A stretch of DNA of 40,296 bases from Streptomyces sp. UNOB3_S3 (GTDB taxonomy: Bacteria; Actinomycetota; Actinomycetes; Streptomycetales; Streptomycetaceae), in NCBI RefSeq assembly GCF_020740895.1, contig NZ_JAILXP010000014.1, positions 1 to 40,296 of the forward strand, read 5' to 3'. The notes beneath the pieces were generated by a model. That model ran no database searches, was not told where the DNA came from, and saw only the letters and a program-made list of their open reading frames with translations. How positions within the stretch are numbered: position 1 is the first letter of the stretch; every line of letters begins with the position of its first letter. This document shows, in pieces, positions 1 through 7,309 of the stretch. The translations under genes and the position numbers were made by a program.

Positions 1-195
1 GGGGGCGGAGGCGGCGGGTTCGGTCATCGGGCCGGCGGCAAGACACTCGAAATCGCCCTCACCGCACCGGTCAGCCTCACCACGGTCGCCGTCGCCGTCG
101 CCCTGGCGGTCGCGGGTGGCCTGATCGCGGGCGCGTTCGGCGGCTGGCGCGCCTCTCGGCTCCGCCCGGCGGACGCACTGCGCCGCATCGAGTAG
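1..195 (+). CDS. ABC transporter permease, FtsX/MacB-type, C-terminal end (partial)
   Basis: Only the last 64 residues are in the window; the 5' end lies upstream. They show a glycine-rich loop, one hydrophobic segment (about residues 34-49 of the visible part) and the ending RASRLRPADALRRIE. That A-x-x-L-x-P-x-x-A-L-R pattern is the usual C-terminus of FtsX-domain permeases of the MacB/LolC type. The next gene, 63 nt downstream on the same strand, is the matching ATPase, so the two probably form one transcription unit for an envelope efflux or lipoprotein-type transporter. The substrate cannot be inferred. Confidence 0.85.
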   Translation, partial: GGGGGGFGHRAGGKTLEIALTAPVSLTTVAVAVALAVAGGLIAGAFGGWRASRLRPADALRRIE

Positions 196-258
196 TTCGC
201 CGCCTCTCCCTCCTCTGTGTCCTTCTTTTTCTCCCTCCCCCCACCTCGGAGCCACCCC

Positions 259-942
259 ATGTACAAACTCAGCGGAGTCACCAAGCGCTACCAGCGCGGT
301 CGCGAGACCGTCGAGGCGTTGCGCGGCGTCGACCTCGTCATCGAGGACGGCGAGAAGCTCGTCATCCAGGGCCCCACCGGCGGGGGCAAGTCCACCCTCC
401 TGCAGATGCTCGGCGCCCTCGACCGTCCCACCGAGGGCAGCGTCGAGCTGGACGGCACCGATCTCGCCCGGCTGGGCGAGGCGGCATTGACCAGGCTGCG
501 CAGCGAGAAGATCGGCTTCGTCTTCCAGAGCTTCAACCTCATTCCCACGCTCACGGCCCAGGAGAACGTCGAGACCGCGCTCGTACCGCTCGGCGTCGGT
601 GCGGACGAGCGGCGTCGCCGTGCGGCCGAGGCCCTGGAATCGGTGGGCCTGGGCGAGCGCCTGCGCCACCTGCCGAGCGAACTCTCCGGCGGTCAGCAAC
701 AGCGTGTGGCGATCGCCCGCGCGCTGGTGAAGAACCCGAAGGTCCTGCTCGCCGACGAGCCCACGGGCAACCTCGACGAGGCCACCCGGGACGAGATCGT
801 GGGCCTGCTGGAGACGCTGTGGAAGGAGAACGGGCTGACCTTCGTCATGGTCACCCACGACTCCGCCATCGCTCGCACCGCGCAACGGCTCGCTGTCATC
901 AAGAAGGGCACGGTCACCATCACCGACCGCGCTCGCCCCTGA
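259..942 (+). CDS. ABC transporter ATP-binding protein, LolD/MacB type
   Basis: This 227-residue stand-alone nucleotide-binding subunit powers the FtsX-type permease encoded just upstream. Visible motifs are Walker A GPTGGGKST (residues 38-46), a Q-loop in FVFQSFNLIP, signature LSGGQQQR, Walker B VLLADEPTGNLD and switch histidine in MVTHD. The LADEPTGNLD form and the length are typical of the LolD/MacB/FtsE group. The frame is open from 217, but ATG 259 is chosen because MYKLSGVTKRY is the usual N-terminus; the extra upstream residues are phenylalanine/serine/proline rich and fit no family. Substrate unknown. Confidence 0.93.
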   Translation: MYKLSGVTKRYQRGRETVEALRGVDLVIEDGEKLVIQGPTGGGKSTLLQMLGALDRPTEGSVELDGTDLARLGEAALTRLRSEKIGFVFQSFNLIPTLTAQENVETALVPLGVGADERRRRAAEALESVGLGERLRHLPSELSGGQQQRVAIARALVKNPKVLLADEPTGNLDEATRDEIVGLLETLWKENGLTFVMVTHDSAIARTAQRLAVIKKGTVTITDRARP

Positions 943-1019
943 GAGCCGGCCATGGTGGGGGCTCCCGCTCGGGCCTGTCCGGCGGATCATGTTCGGGCGG
1001 GGCTGGGTAGGTTGGCCGC

Positions 1020-1370
1020 ATGTCTTCTGCACTTGTTGTTGGTTACGACCCGCGAGCGATACCCGGCGTCGACGGGGAGGCTCTTGGCGCGGCTCTCGAC
1101 GCGGAGCTGGCCCGGTTCGGTGAGCACGGCATCGACGCGGCCATGACGCTGATCGTGTTCGACGAATCGGCCGAGCCCACCCTCGTCGCGTCACTGACCG
1201 AGCGCCCTTGGGACGTTGTGGTCGTCGGCGGTGGGATCCGCAAAACGGAACAGCTATTTCCGCTGTTCGAGCAGATCGTGAATCTGATCCGCCGCCATGC
1301 GCCTCAGGCCGCGATCGCGTTCAACACCAGTGGCGGGGACAGCGTTGAGGCGGCACAGCGGTGGCTCTGA
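1020..1370 (+). CDS. Hypothetical 116-residue protein, flavodoxin/Rossmann-like
   Basis: The family is not recognised by name. The protein starts SSALVVGYDPRAIPGVD, has a central strand PWDVVVVGGGIRKTEQLF and ends with strand AAIAFNTSGGDSVEAAQRWL. This beta-alpha-beta layout resembles small alpha/beta proteins, but no catalytic motif stands out. It begins 77 nt after the ABC ATPase gene and may be a separate unit. It converges on the truncated TetR gene; the 90-nt gap holds a short direct repeat (cgaccatgtcc at 1383-1393 and 1395-1405) and no clear terminator. Confidence 0.7.
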   Translation: MSSALVVGYDPRAIPGVDGEALGAALDAELARFGEHGIDAAMTLIVFDESAEPTLVASLTERPWDVVVVGGGIRKTEQLFPLFEQIVNLIRRHAPQAAIAFNTSGGDSVEAAQRWL

Positions 1371-1382
1371 ACTGCCTCCGCT

Positions 1383-1405
1383 CGACCATGTCCCCGACCA
1401 TGTCC
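1383..1405. repeat. Tandem 11-bp direct repeat in a convergent intergenic gap
   Basis: The word cgaccatgtcc occurs at 1383-1393 and again at 1395-1405, separated by one base, between the ends of two convergent genes. No function can be assigned. Confidence 0.6.
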
Positions 1406-1461
1406 TGAGCCGCAGTCGGATCGATCGCCGGAGGGCGAGCGCCGAGCGCGTGGGGGTCCGG

Positions 1462-1947
1462 TCATGACGTGAGAAGGTTCTCCGCGGCCTCGCGCAGTGT
1501 CGCCCTGATGGCGCGCGGGTCGTCGAGATATCCGCCCACCATGGCTCCGTCCCGCAGGACGACCAGGGTCCGGGCCACACGCTCGGGGTCGGGGTGACCC
1601 GCGTCGCGGACCACGGCGCGCAGTACACCGTGGAACCAGCGGCGGTGCTCGGCGATGCGGACGCGTACCCGATGTGTGGGGTCGGGGTACTCCGCGGCGG
1701 CGTTGAGGAAGCCGCAGCCGCGAAACCCCGGCCGGCAGAGATTGTCGCCGATCATGTCCATGATGGCGAGCAGGGCGCCACGGCCCCGATGAGCGGCGAG
1801 AATGGCCGCCACGGCGTCCTCCACCCTTGCCCCGCGGGCCTCCAGGTAGGCGACGACCAGCCCGTCCTTGCTGGAGAAGTGGCGGTAGAAGGTCGCCCTG
1901 GTGACCCCCGCTTCCGTGACCAGTTGCTCCACGCCCACGGCCTGGAT
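1462..1947 (-). pseudogene. TetR-family regulator, 5' truncated by a deletion junction
   Basis: The frame encodes the second helix of a TetR helix-turn-helix (QLVTEAGVTRATFYRHFSSK) and a complete-looking ligand-binding domain ending AAENLLTS, about 161 residues. The first roughly 30 residues (start codon and helix 1) are missing. The reading frame runs upstream without interruption into sequence that, in another frame, is clearly mrpD. The simplest reading is a deletion that removed the 3' half of mrpD, the gap and the TetR start. Internal GTG codons just downstream of the junction could start translation, but the product would lack an intact DNA-binding domain. Confidence 0.85.
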
Positions 1948-2678
1948 GCGTGCGCGTCCGGCAGCCAGAAGTGGAAGGGCACGGCGGCCGCCTTCACCAG
2001 CAGTCCCGTCACGATCAGGACGAACGCCGCGACGACGAGGACATCGCCATGGGGCGTGGTGTCCAGTCGCCGGCCCGCCTGGGCCATGCCGAGCTCGCCC
2101 GTGCGCGCGTACAGCAGGGAGATGCCGAGCAACGACGCGTATCCGCCGAGGGAGTTGACGAATCCGAAGGCCAGGGCGCCCTGGACCGGGCGTTTCTCCT
2201 CGCCGCGGTAGCCGGTCAGCGCGTAGCCGACGACGCCCATGAGCTCGAAGAAGACGAACGCGTCGAAGAGGTCCCCGGTGAGCGCGAATCCGCACATGCC
2301 CGCCTGGAAGAGCAGGACGAGCGCGGGGTAGGCGCCCGGATGGCCGTGCGGCGGCTCGTCGAAGTAGCGCCACGAGTAGCCGAGCACGGCGGTCACCAGC
2401 AGGGAGGTCAGCGCGGCCAGCCCCAGGCCCACCCGGTCGCCGACGAGCACGATCCCCACGCTGTGCCCGTGGCGTGGCACCCAGCCGCCCACCCAGTCCA
2501 CCGCGGTGGTGTGGGAGGTGGCATGGAAGAGGAGGGCTACGGCCAGGCCCGTGGAAGCGGCGGCGCACGCGCAGGCCACGGTCTCCGCCGCCGGGCGCGC
2601 CATGCGTCGCCCCAGCCCTACCAGCAGGGCGGCGCCGAGCAGGGGTACCGCCACGATCAGCGGCAGCAACCGGTCCAC
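1948..2678 (-). pseudogene. mrpD: Mrp antiporter subunit D (MrpD/NuoN family), 3' truncated
   Basis: From GTG 2678 (VDRLLPLIVAVPLLG) the frame encodes a multi-helix proton-translocating subunit of the MrpD/NuoM/NuoN family. It includes the family-typical segment LTGDLFDAFVFFELM and the motif KAAAVPFHFWLPDAHA. The family normally runs to about 500 residues; here similarity stops right after PDAHA at about 1948-1952, after roughly 244 codons. The frame then reads the TetR fragment out of frame until a stop at 1752. The rest of the channel is lost, so the subunit cannot work. It starts 6 nt after the mrpC stop, as in intact mrp operons. Confidence 0.88.
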
Positions 2679-2684
2679 CGTGGT

Positions 2685-3029
2685 TCAGCCCCTCAGTTCG
2701 AAGAGTTCGTCGGGGTCGGTGGCGCCGTGCCGTTTGGCGGTCTGGACGACCAGGGCGAGCAGCAGGGCGGTCACCGTCGCGCCCACCACGACATCGGTCA
2801 GGGCCAGTGCCTGTACGACCGGGTCGACCACGGTGACACCGGGCCGGACGTCGGAGAAGACCGGGGCGGTGCCGTCCCGGCGGTAGCCGACGGCCCGCAG
2901 CAGCACATAGGTGGAGGACTGGGCGACGGACAGACAGCCCACGGCGTGCACCAGATCACGGCTGGTGGCCAGGCCGTGCACGCCGATCAGGAAGACCCAT
3001 CCCGCGACGAGGTGGGGCAGCACCGTCAC
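2685..3029 (-). CDS. mrpC: Mrp cation:proton antiporter subunit C (MnhC/NuoK-like)
   Basis: A 114-residue, three-helix membrane protein: VTVLPHLVAGWVFLIGVHGL at the start, then SVAQSSTYVLLRAVGYRR and DPVVQALALTDVVVGATVTA. These match the NuoK-like MnhC subunit, including the D-P-x-x-Q-A-L-x-L-T-x-I/V-V signature. The GTG start overlaps the mrpB stop (GTGA), which is typical coupling. Length and frame are normal, making this the only clean gene of the operon. Because its partner subunits are broken it probably cannot form an Mrp complex. Confidence 0.88.
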   Translation of the reverse strand: MTVLPHLVAGWVFLIGVHGLATSRDLVHAVGCLSVAQSSTYVLLRAVGYRRDGTAPVFSDVRPGVTVVDPVVQALALTDVVVGATVTALLLALVVQTAKRHGATDPDELFELRG

Positions 3030-4039
3030 GTCCGTCCTCCCTCGATCTCCAGGGCCTGGCGCAGGAAGTGGGCGAGCAGGACGACGACGGCCGAGGCGAC
3101 CTCGACGTCCACGGCCGCGTTGAGCAGCTGGCACCGTGCCCCCGGAGGCGAGCGTGTTGAACGTTCCGTAGGGCAGCACGTCGGCCAGGTACGCCGATCC
3201 GGCCAGCAGCCCGCCCAGGCCGGTCAGCACGTACGCCGCCTCGCCCAGGGCGTCGCCGATCTCGTACAGGCCGACGGGCCGGCCGCGTTCCAGCGCCCGG
3301 TAGTCGACGGCGGCGTACAGGAGGTGGAAGGCGGTGGCGACGACCCCGCCCTGGAAGCCGCCGCCCAGGCTGAGCTGACCGTGCGCGATCACGTACAGCC
3401 CGATGAGAAGGGTGACCGGCAGGGCGGCGACCCCGTAACGACGCAGCACGGGCGGCATGGCCACGGGGGTGTGGCGCGGAGCTCCGCTCGTCGCCGGTCC
3501 TGCGGAGCAGGACGACGGTGCCGAGCACGGCGGCGAAGAGGATGCTCTCCTCGCCGAGTGTGTCGAACGCGCGCTGGTCGAAGTTGACGGCGGAGATGGT
3601 GTTCGCCGTGTGCCGTCCCAGGGCCGCCTCGACCGCCCGGTCGCCGTAGGGGTGCCAGGAACCGCCGAAGCGCGGCAGTTGAAGGAAGGCGGCCAGCAGC
3701 AGTGCCGCCGTCGCGAGGAGCCCCGCGGTGAGGACGCCGAGCCGCGCGCGCCGGCTCGTCCGCGTCGCTTCCCGCTCTGCTCGTCGTACCGTTTGCGGAC
3801 TTTGCGCACCGTCAGCAGGATCATCAGCGGGGTGAGGCTGAGCCGACCCCGAGCTGGGAGAGGCCTACGTCGGGTGCCTGGAGGACCGTGAAGGCCGTGG
3901 CGAGCCCCAGGCCGAGGAGAGAGAGGACCACGGCCTGGCGGGCCGGGTCCCGGTTGAGGACGGCGGCGGTGGCCGCCGCCGTGACGAGCAGCAGTGAGGC
4001 GGCAACGAGGACGTCGTCGAGGGTCATGTCGGCGTTCAT
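3026..4039 (-). pseudogene. MbhD (DUF4040) - MbhE - MnhB antiporter subunits, several frameshifts
   Basis: Three consecutive domains can be read only by changing frame. DUF4040/MbhD starts at ATG 4039 or 4027 (MTLDDVLVAASLLLVT) and ends early near 3834 after LSQLGVGSA, while PLMILLTVRKVRKRY follows in the next frame. An MbhE-like part (RARLGVLTAGLLATAALLLA, then NTISAVNFDQRAFDTLGEES) is in a third frame from about 3760 to 3490. The MnhB part (VIAHGQLSLGGGFQGG, YEIGDALGEAAYVLTGLGG) returns to the second frame. At about 3130 an extra base moves the end (QLLNAAVDVEVASAVVVLLA) to yet another frame, ending in the TGA at 3026-3028. At least four frame changes are needed. Confidence 0.85.
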
Positions 4040-4040
4040 G

Positions 4041-4472
4041 TCAGCCACGGCGCACCGCCCGGATCGTGGCCACTCCCCCGGACGACAGCAGGACCGCGAT
4101 GACGAGCAGTTTGGCTGTCGCGCGGCCCGGGCCGGTGACCACGCACAGCGGAAGCACCGTCGCGGCCGTGCCGCCCGTGAGGACGGGCGTGAGCCACCGG
4201 GTTCCGGGCGGCTCCCGCTCGGCGTCGGCGAGGAGGAGCCGGGCGAAGACCAGGGTCCCGGCGGGCCCGAGTACCGAGACGACGAGCGCGAGGTCGGCAT
4301 AGGCCGGGCGCCCGTATCCCTGCGCCAGCAGCAGGAACACCAGACACAGCAGAAGCGTCGCGTAGTTCTGGGCCACGACGCGCCGCCCGGGGCCGCCCCG
4401 CGCGGCGTGCCACAGGCTCGGCCCGACGCCCCCGGTCAGAAGCAGAGCGGCGGCGGCCAGCCATCCGTTCAT
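4041..4472 (-). CDS. Mrp subunit F fused in frame to the C-terminal half of MrpG
   Basis: ATG 4472 overlaps the mrpE stop (ATGA). Residues 1 to about 90 (MNGWLAAAALLLTGGVGPSL, then FLLLAQGYGRPAYADLALVV, then GTLVFARLLLADAERE) are a full-length MrpF. From about residue 92 (WLTPVLTGGTAATVLPLCVV, then GPGRATAKLLVIAVLLSSGG) the frame matches only the second half of an MrpG subunit. The first 40-50 residues of MrpG and its start are absent. I infer an in-frame deletion that joined F to G; a natural F-G fusion is less likely because the MrpG N-terminal helix is missing. The whole frame is open, so a 143-residue product could still be made. Confidence 0.7.
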   Translation of the reverse strand: MNGWLAAAALLLTGGVGPSLWHAARGGPGRRVVAQNYATLLLCLVFLLLAQGYGRPAYADLALVVSVLGPAGTLVFARLLLADAEREPPGTRWLTPVLTGGTAATVLPLCVVTGPGRATAKLLVIAVLLSSGGVATIRAVRRG

Positions 4473-4653
4473 CCGCGGGCCGCGCGACGGGCGGCGCGGG
4501 CGGCCCAGGCTCCCACCAGTGCCGCCCGTCGCTCCGACGGCCGCTTCCCACGCGTCGACCGTGCTGATGAGCGTGATCCACAACGCGGTGAGCCCGGCCC
4601 ACCAGCCGACGACCTCCCGTACGCCTCGGCCGTTCCTCCGTGCCTCGTGTCAC
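4469..4653 (-). pseudogene. mrpE: Mrp subunit E remnant with frameshifts
   Basis: A short MrpE can be pieced together only from three frames. A possible GTG start at 4653 gives VTRGTEERPRR. The next frame gives VVGWWAGLTALWITLISTVD and DAWEAAVGAT. After an extra G in the GGG run at 4525-4527 the last frame gives AALVGAWAARAARRAARG and stops at 4469 over the mrpF start. In the middle frame no ATG or GTG start occurs between the upstream stop and the conserved region. This is the first gene of the operon, so the defect sits at its head. Confidence 0.75.
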
Positions 4654-4956
4654 CTCCGTGCCCGGCGAGAACGCGCCTCAGTATCGGCCGCCGGGCGACG
4701 TCGGCCCGGGGAAAGACAGGGTGTGTTGTGGGTTGGGTTCGGCCCGGGCCTTTCCCCTGTACTCCGACGGAGATATCCTGAAATTTGAGGCATCTATCGG
4801 CCGCAAGGCCGACTCGGGTAATGGAAAGGCTGCCTCGGACAGCCGCCCTCCCTCCGCCTGCAGAGGTGGCGAAAGGCCAACACGCCACCGCCCTCGCTGA
4901 AGCCTCGAGCGATGTGATCTGAGCAAGCAGGCAAACCGGGAATTCAGGAGATCGTC
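4654..4956. other. Gene-free stretch between the mrp remnant and DUF6131
   Basis: This 303-nt gap lies between two divergently oriented genes. It holds a small hairpin (cggcc at 4798-4802, ggccg at 4807-4811) followed by gggtaa at 4816-4821, which resembles a stress-sigma (SigB-type GGGTAY) -10 box. I could not find a convincing -35 partner, so the promoter reading is weak. No other gene is supported. Confidence 0.4.
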
Positions 4957-5112
4957 GTGATCGTCCTAGGTGTCATCCTTCTCGTCATCGGATTCGTGCT
5001 GGGCTTCCATATCCTGTGGACGATCGGCATCATCCTGCTGGTCGTAGGCCTCATCCTGTGGGTCCTGGGGGCCGCGGGTCATGCTGTCGCAGGCCGACGC
5101 CACTATTGGTAG
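4957..5112 (+). CDS. DUF6131-type small membrane protein (51 residues)
   Basis: GTG 4957 is preceded by an AGGAG at a suitable distance (caggagatcgtc). The product is almost entirely two hydrophobic segments (IVLGVILLVIGFVLGFHILW and IGIILLVVGLILWVLGAAGH) ending in the basic tail AVAGRRHYW. It is typical of the small DUF6131 proteins of actinobacteria, whose function is unknown. The stop codon lies inside the first copy of a 15-bp tandem duplication (5105-5134). It converges on the DUF6328 gene. Confidence 0.85.
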   Translation: MIVLGVILLVIGFVLGFHILWTIGIILLVVGLILWVLGAAGHAVAGRRHYW

Positions 5113-5134
5113 GCGAAGGATTGGTAGGCGAAGG
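5105..5134. repeat. 15-bp tandem duplication over the DUF6131 stop codon
   Basis: The word attggtaggcgaagg occurs twice head to tail (5105-5119 and 5120-5134). The first copy includes the TGG-TAG end of the DUF6131 gene, so a second in-phase TAG lies 15 nt downstream. It looks like a recent slippage or duplication event. Confidence 0.9.
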
Positions 5135-5153
5135 CCACGGCCCGTTCGTCCGG

Positions 5154-5678
5154 TCACTTCCTGCGCTCGTACCGGTGCAACGCCCATCCGGGGAGCCCGA
5201 ACCAGCAGAGCACCAGCCAGGCGACCACCCCGGCGACCACCCAGGGCACCGCCGCGTTGTGCAGGGCGATCCGCAGGATCAGCAGCAGCGCCGAGGTGAC
5301 GGTGGCCAGCAGCAGGACCACACCCAGCATGGTGAGCCGCGCGGCCCAGGTGACGGTCTGCGCCTTGAGCCGGTGCCCGCTGACGATCCGGTGGAAGGCG
5401 ACCGGTCCCACCAGGGCGCCGGTGGTGGCCGCGCCCAGCACCACCGTGACGACGTAGATGACGCGGTCGGTGGCGCCGAGGGTGGCGAAGCGCGGTGTGA
5501 AGGCGACGGTGAGAAGGAAGCCGAAGAGGATCTGTACGCCTGTCTGGGTGACGCGCACCTCCTGGAGCAGTTCGCTCCAGCGCCGGTCCGCCCGCTGCAT
5601 GGGGGACTCGTTGCGCCCGTCCCGCCACGGCTCCCCGGCTTCCGGCGGGTCCGCTCCGGGCGTGCCGTGCGAGGACAT
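5154..5678 (-). CDS. DUF6328 family integral membrane protein
   Basis: 174 residues from ATG 5678. A hydrophilic N-terminus of about 35 residues leads into the family hallmark RWSELLQEVRVTQTGVQILF (residues 33-52), followed by transmembrane segments (FGFLLTVAFTP; VIYVVTVVLGAATTGALVGP; LTMLGVVLLLATVTSALLLI; VPWVVAGVVAWLVLCWFG). The E-L-R-V-x-Q-T-G-V-Q-I-L-F pattern defines DUF6328. Function is unknown; these genes often lie among actinobacterial envelope-stress genes. It ends 42 nt past the converging DUF6131 stop and starts 20 nt after the end of the next minus-strand gene, so these two are probably co-transcribed. Confidence 0.85.
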   Translation of the reverse strand: MSSHGTPGADPPEAGEPWRDGRNESPMQRADRRWSELLQEVRVTQTGVQILFGFLLTVAFTPRFATLGATDRVIYVVTVVLGAATTGALVGPVAFHRIVSGHRLKAQTVTWAARLTMLGVVLLLATVTSALLLILRIALHNAAVPWVVAGVVAWLVLCWFGLPGWALHRYERRK

Positions 5679-5697
5679 GCGATCGGCCGTGGCCGGG

Positions 5698-6024
5698 TCA
5701 GCTTCGCCCCAGAGCCCGCTTCAGCTCGGCTTTGTTCATGTGCGAGCGGCCTTCGATGTTCTTCTGCTTCGCCTCGTTGTAGAGCTGTTCCTTGGTCGGG
5801 CCCTGGGCGCCGGAGTGCGAGCGTTGCCCGCCGCGCTTGGAGGACGACATGTCCTGGATCGAGGTGCGGCTGGCCGTCTTCGACTCGCCCGCGCGGGCCC
5901 GCTCCTTGTTGACGGTGCGCGCAGCGATCTCCTCCGCCCGGTCCTTGCTCTCACCGCGATCGAGCGCGCTTTCCTTGATGTGCTCGTACTGCCGCTCGCG
6001 CTTGGCGCTGGAACCCCTGGGCAT
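5698..6024 (-). CDS. Small basic protein, Rho-N-like ('plasmid stabilization protein' type)
   Basis: 108 residues from ATG 6024, with a gagagga Shine-Dalgarno just upstream. The protein is rich in R, K, E and S: a coiled-coil-like N-terminus (KRERQYEHIKESALDRGESK, AEEIAARTVNKERAR) and a C-terminal LEM/Rho-N-like helix pair (TKEQLYNEAKQKNIEGRSHM, NKAELKRALG). This C-terminal pattern is seen in short actinobacterial proteins often annotated as plasmid stabilization proteins, with weak evidence for that role. I would call it a probable nucleic-acid-associated or stress protein of unknown function. The frame is open further upstream to 6123 but that part lacks family features. Confidence 0.8.
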   Translation of the reverse strand: MPRGSSAKRERQYEHIKESALDRGESKDRAEEIAARTVNKERARAGESKTASRTSIQDMSSSKRGGQRSHSGAQGPTKEQLYNEAKQKNIEGRSHMNKAELKRALGRS

Positions 6025-6164
6025 ACCGCTCTCCTCTCGCTCGTCCGCGCACGAATCACCGTGACACCCGCGACACCACGGCGCAGGGCGGGAGCCGCCG
6101 ATCGGCGGGTACGGGGGCGGCACTGAGGGTGCTGCGGGCGCGTGGTGAGGCCGGCCTTACGCGC

Positions 6165-7277
6165 TCACGTCTGCAGTGCCGCCAGGCAGAACTGGATGAG
6201 CCCGGCGTCGACGTCCTTGATGATCCGCTTCATCTCCGTCCAGGGAGGGTGGAAGCTGGCCTCCGCCGAGCGTGGATCCTCCTTGCCCCATTCGATGGTG
6301 AAGGCGTGCACCTTGCGTTGTCCGTCGTCGGCGAGGTGCCGGGAATAGGTGTAGTCGTCGCTGGTTCCGCTGGTCGGGTACAGGTGGAAGCCCGACATCG
6401 GCCGGTACCTGACCCCGCGTACACCGTGCACTCCTTCGCAGAACTGCTCGGCCAGCGTGGCGGCGGTGTTCGCGTCGTCCTCCGGGAGGTATTCCCGGTA
6501 GGCGGTGTCCCCGGCCACTCCGCGTTTCCCGTCGAAGTCGGCGTTCCGGAAGTTCTGGGTGGGGTCGGTGGACTGGTTCTCGTCGTCGCCCCAGACGAAG
6601 AGCATGTCCTGTGAGTAGCTGTGCACGTCGATGAACCACCGGGTCGCCGGATGGGTGTCCAGCAGCCAGCGGACGTTGCGCGTCTCGGGCTCGGAGAACG
6701 CGTGCGGGCCCTGGTACGTCTGGTAGTCGCACGGGTCGCTGGAGACCCTCGGCCCGGCGGCCGGGTCGAAGGCGGTGGTGAAGTCGAAGAGGAAGTCGAA
6801 GTTGCGGTTGATGTCGACGCCGACGCAGGCGGGGTCGCTGTTGGCATGGGCGGGGTTGCGGTTCTTGCGCCACATCGGGTCGACGGTCTGGCTGTAGTGC
6901 CGTCCGTCGGGGTTGACGAGCGGGAAGACGATGACGGACAGGTTGTCCAGCAGATCGCGGATCTGCGCCGAGCCGAACCGGGCGCCGCCGTAGGCGAGGC
7001 CGGTGCCGGTCTTGTACGCCTCCAGGAGATCGGCCGCGAGGTTGACGAGGATCTCGCAGCTGCCCCATTCGCGGGCGTGAATCCCACCCGTCAGGACGAC
7101 ACAGCCCTTGTGCCCGTCACCGTTTCCGTCAGGTGCGGCGCCGAGGCCCAGAGCATGGCAGGTCACGCCCTCGACCGACGGCTCGGGAAGTTCGATGAGC
7201 CGGGTCAGCTCCGGGTACGCGCCTGCCAGGCGGACCACGGCGGAGTCGACCTCGGTGGTGTTGAAGTATGTCGACAT
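6165..7277 (-). CDS. M14 family zinc carboxypeptidase, no signal peptide
   Basis: 370 residues from ATG 7277. M14 active-site elements appear in order: zinc motif H67-A-R-E70 in GGIHAREWGS, substrate-binding NPDGRHY, DINRNFDF (Asn-Arg for the C-terminal carboxylate), third zinc ligand in FIDVHSYSQ, and catalytic Glu in AFTIEWG. The enzyme should remove C-terminal residues from peptides. Unlike most bacterial M14 enzymes it has neither a signal peptide nor an N-terminal propeptide. A separate propeptide-like gene ends 32 nt upstream, so the two probably form an operon. Specificity (A- or B-type) cannot be read with confidence. Confidence 0.93.
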   Translation of the reverse strand: MSTYFNTTEVDSAVVRLAGAYPELTRLIELPEPSVEGVTCHALGLGAAPDGNGDGHKGCVVLTGGIHAREWGSCEILVNLAADLLEAYKTGTGLAYGGARFGSAQIRDLLDNLSVIVFPLVNPDGRHYSQTVDPMWRKNRNPAHANSDPACVGVDINRNFDFLFDFTTAFDPAAGPRVSSDPCDYQTYQGPHAFSEPETRNVRWLLDTHPATRWFIDVHSYSQDMLFVWGDDENQSTDPTQNFRNADFDGKRGVAGDTAYREYLPEDDANTAATLAEQFCEGVHGVRGVRYRPMSGFHLYPTSGTSDDYTYSRHLADDGQRKVHAFTIEWGKEDPRSAEASFHPPWTEMKRIIKDVDAGLIQFCLAALQT

Positions 7278-7309
7278 GGCGACCTCACAGGGTCAGGTCA
7301 GTCTGTCAG

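Noticed and set aside
1752..2678. mrpD read as a 308-residue protein
   Set aside because: Residues after PDAHA are out-of-frame TetR sequence, not a membrane protein.
1950..3587. Long plus-strand open frame of 545 codons across the mrp operon
   Set aside because: Low-complexity H/Q/G/R composition, antisense to clear mrpB, mrpC and mrpD homology; a shadow of GC-rich third positions.
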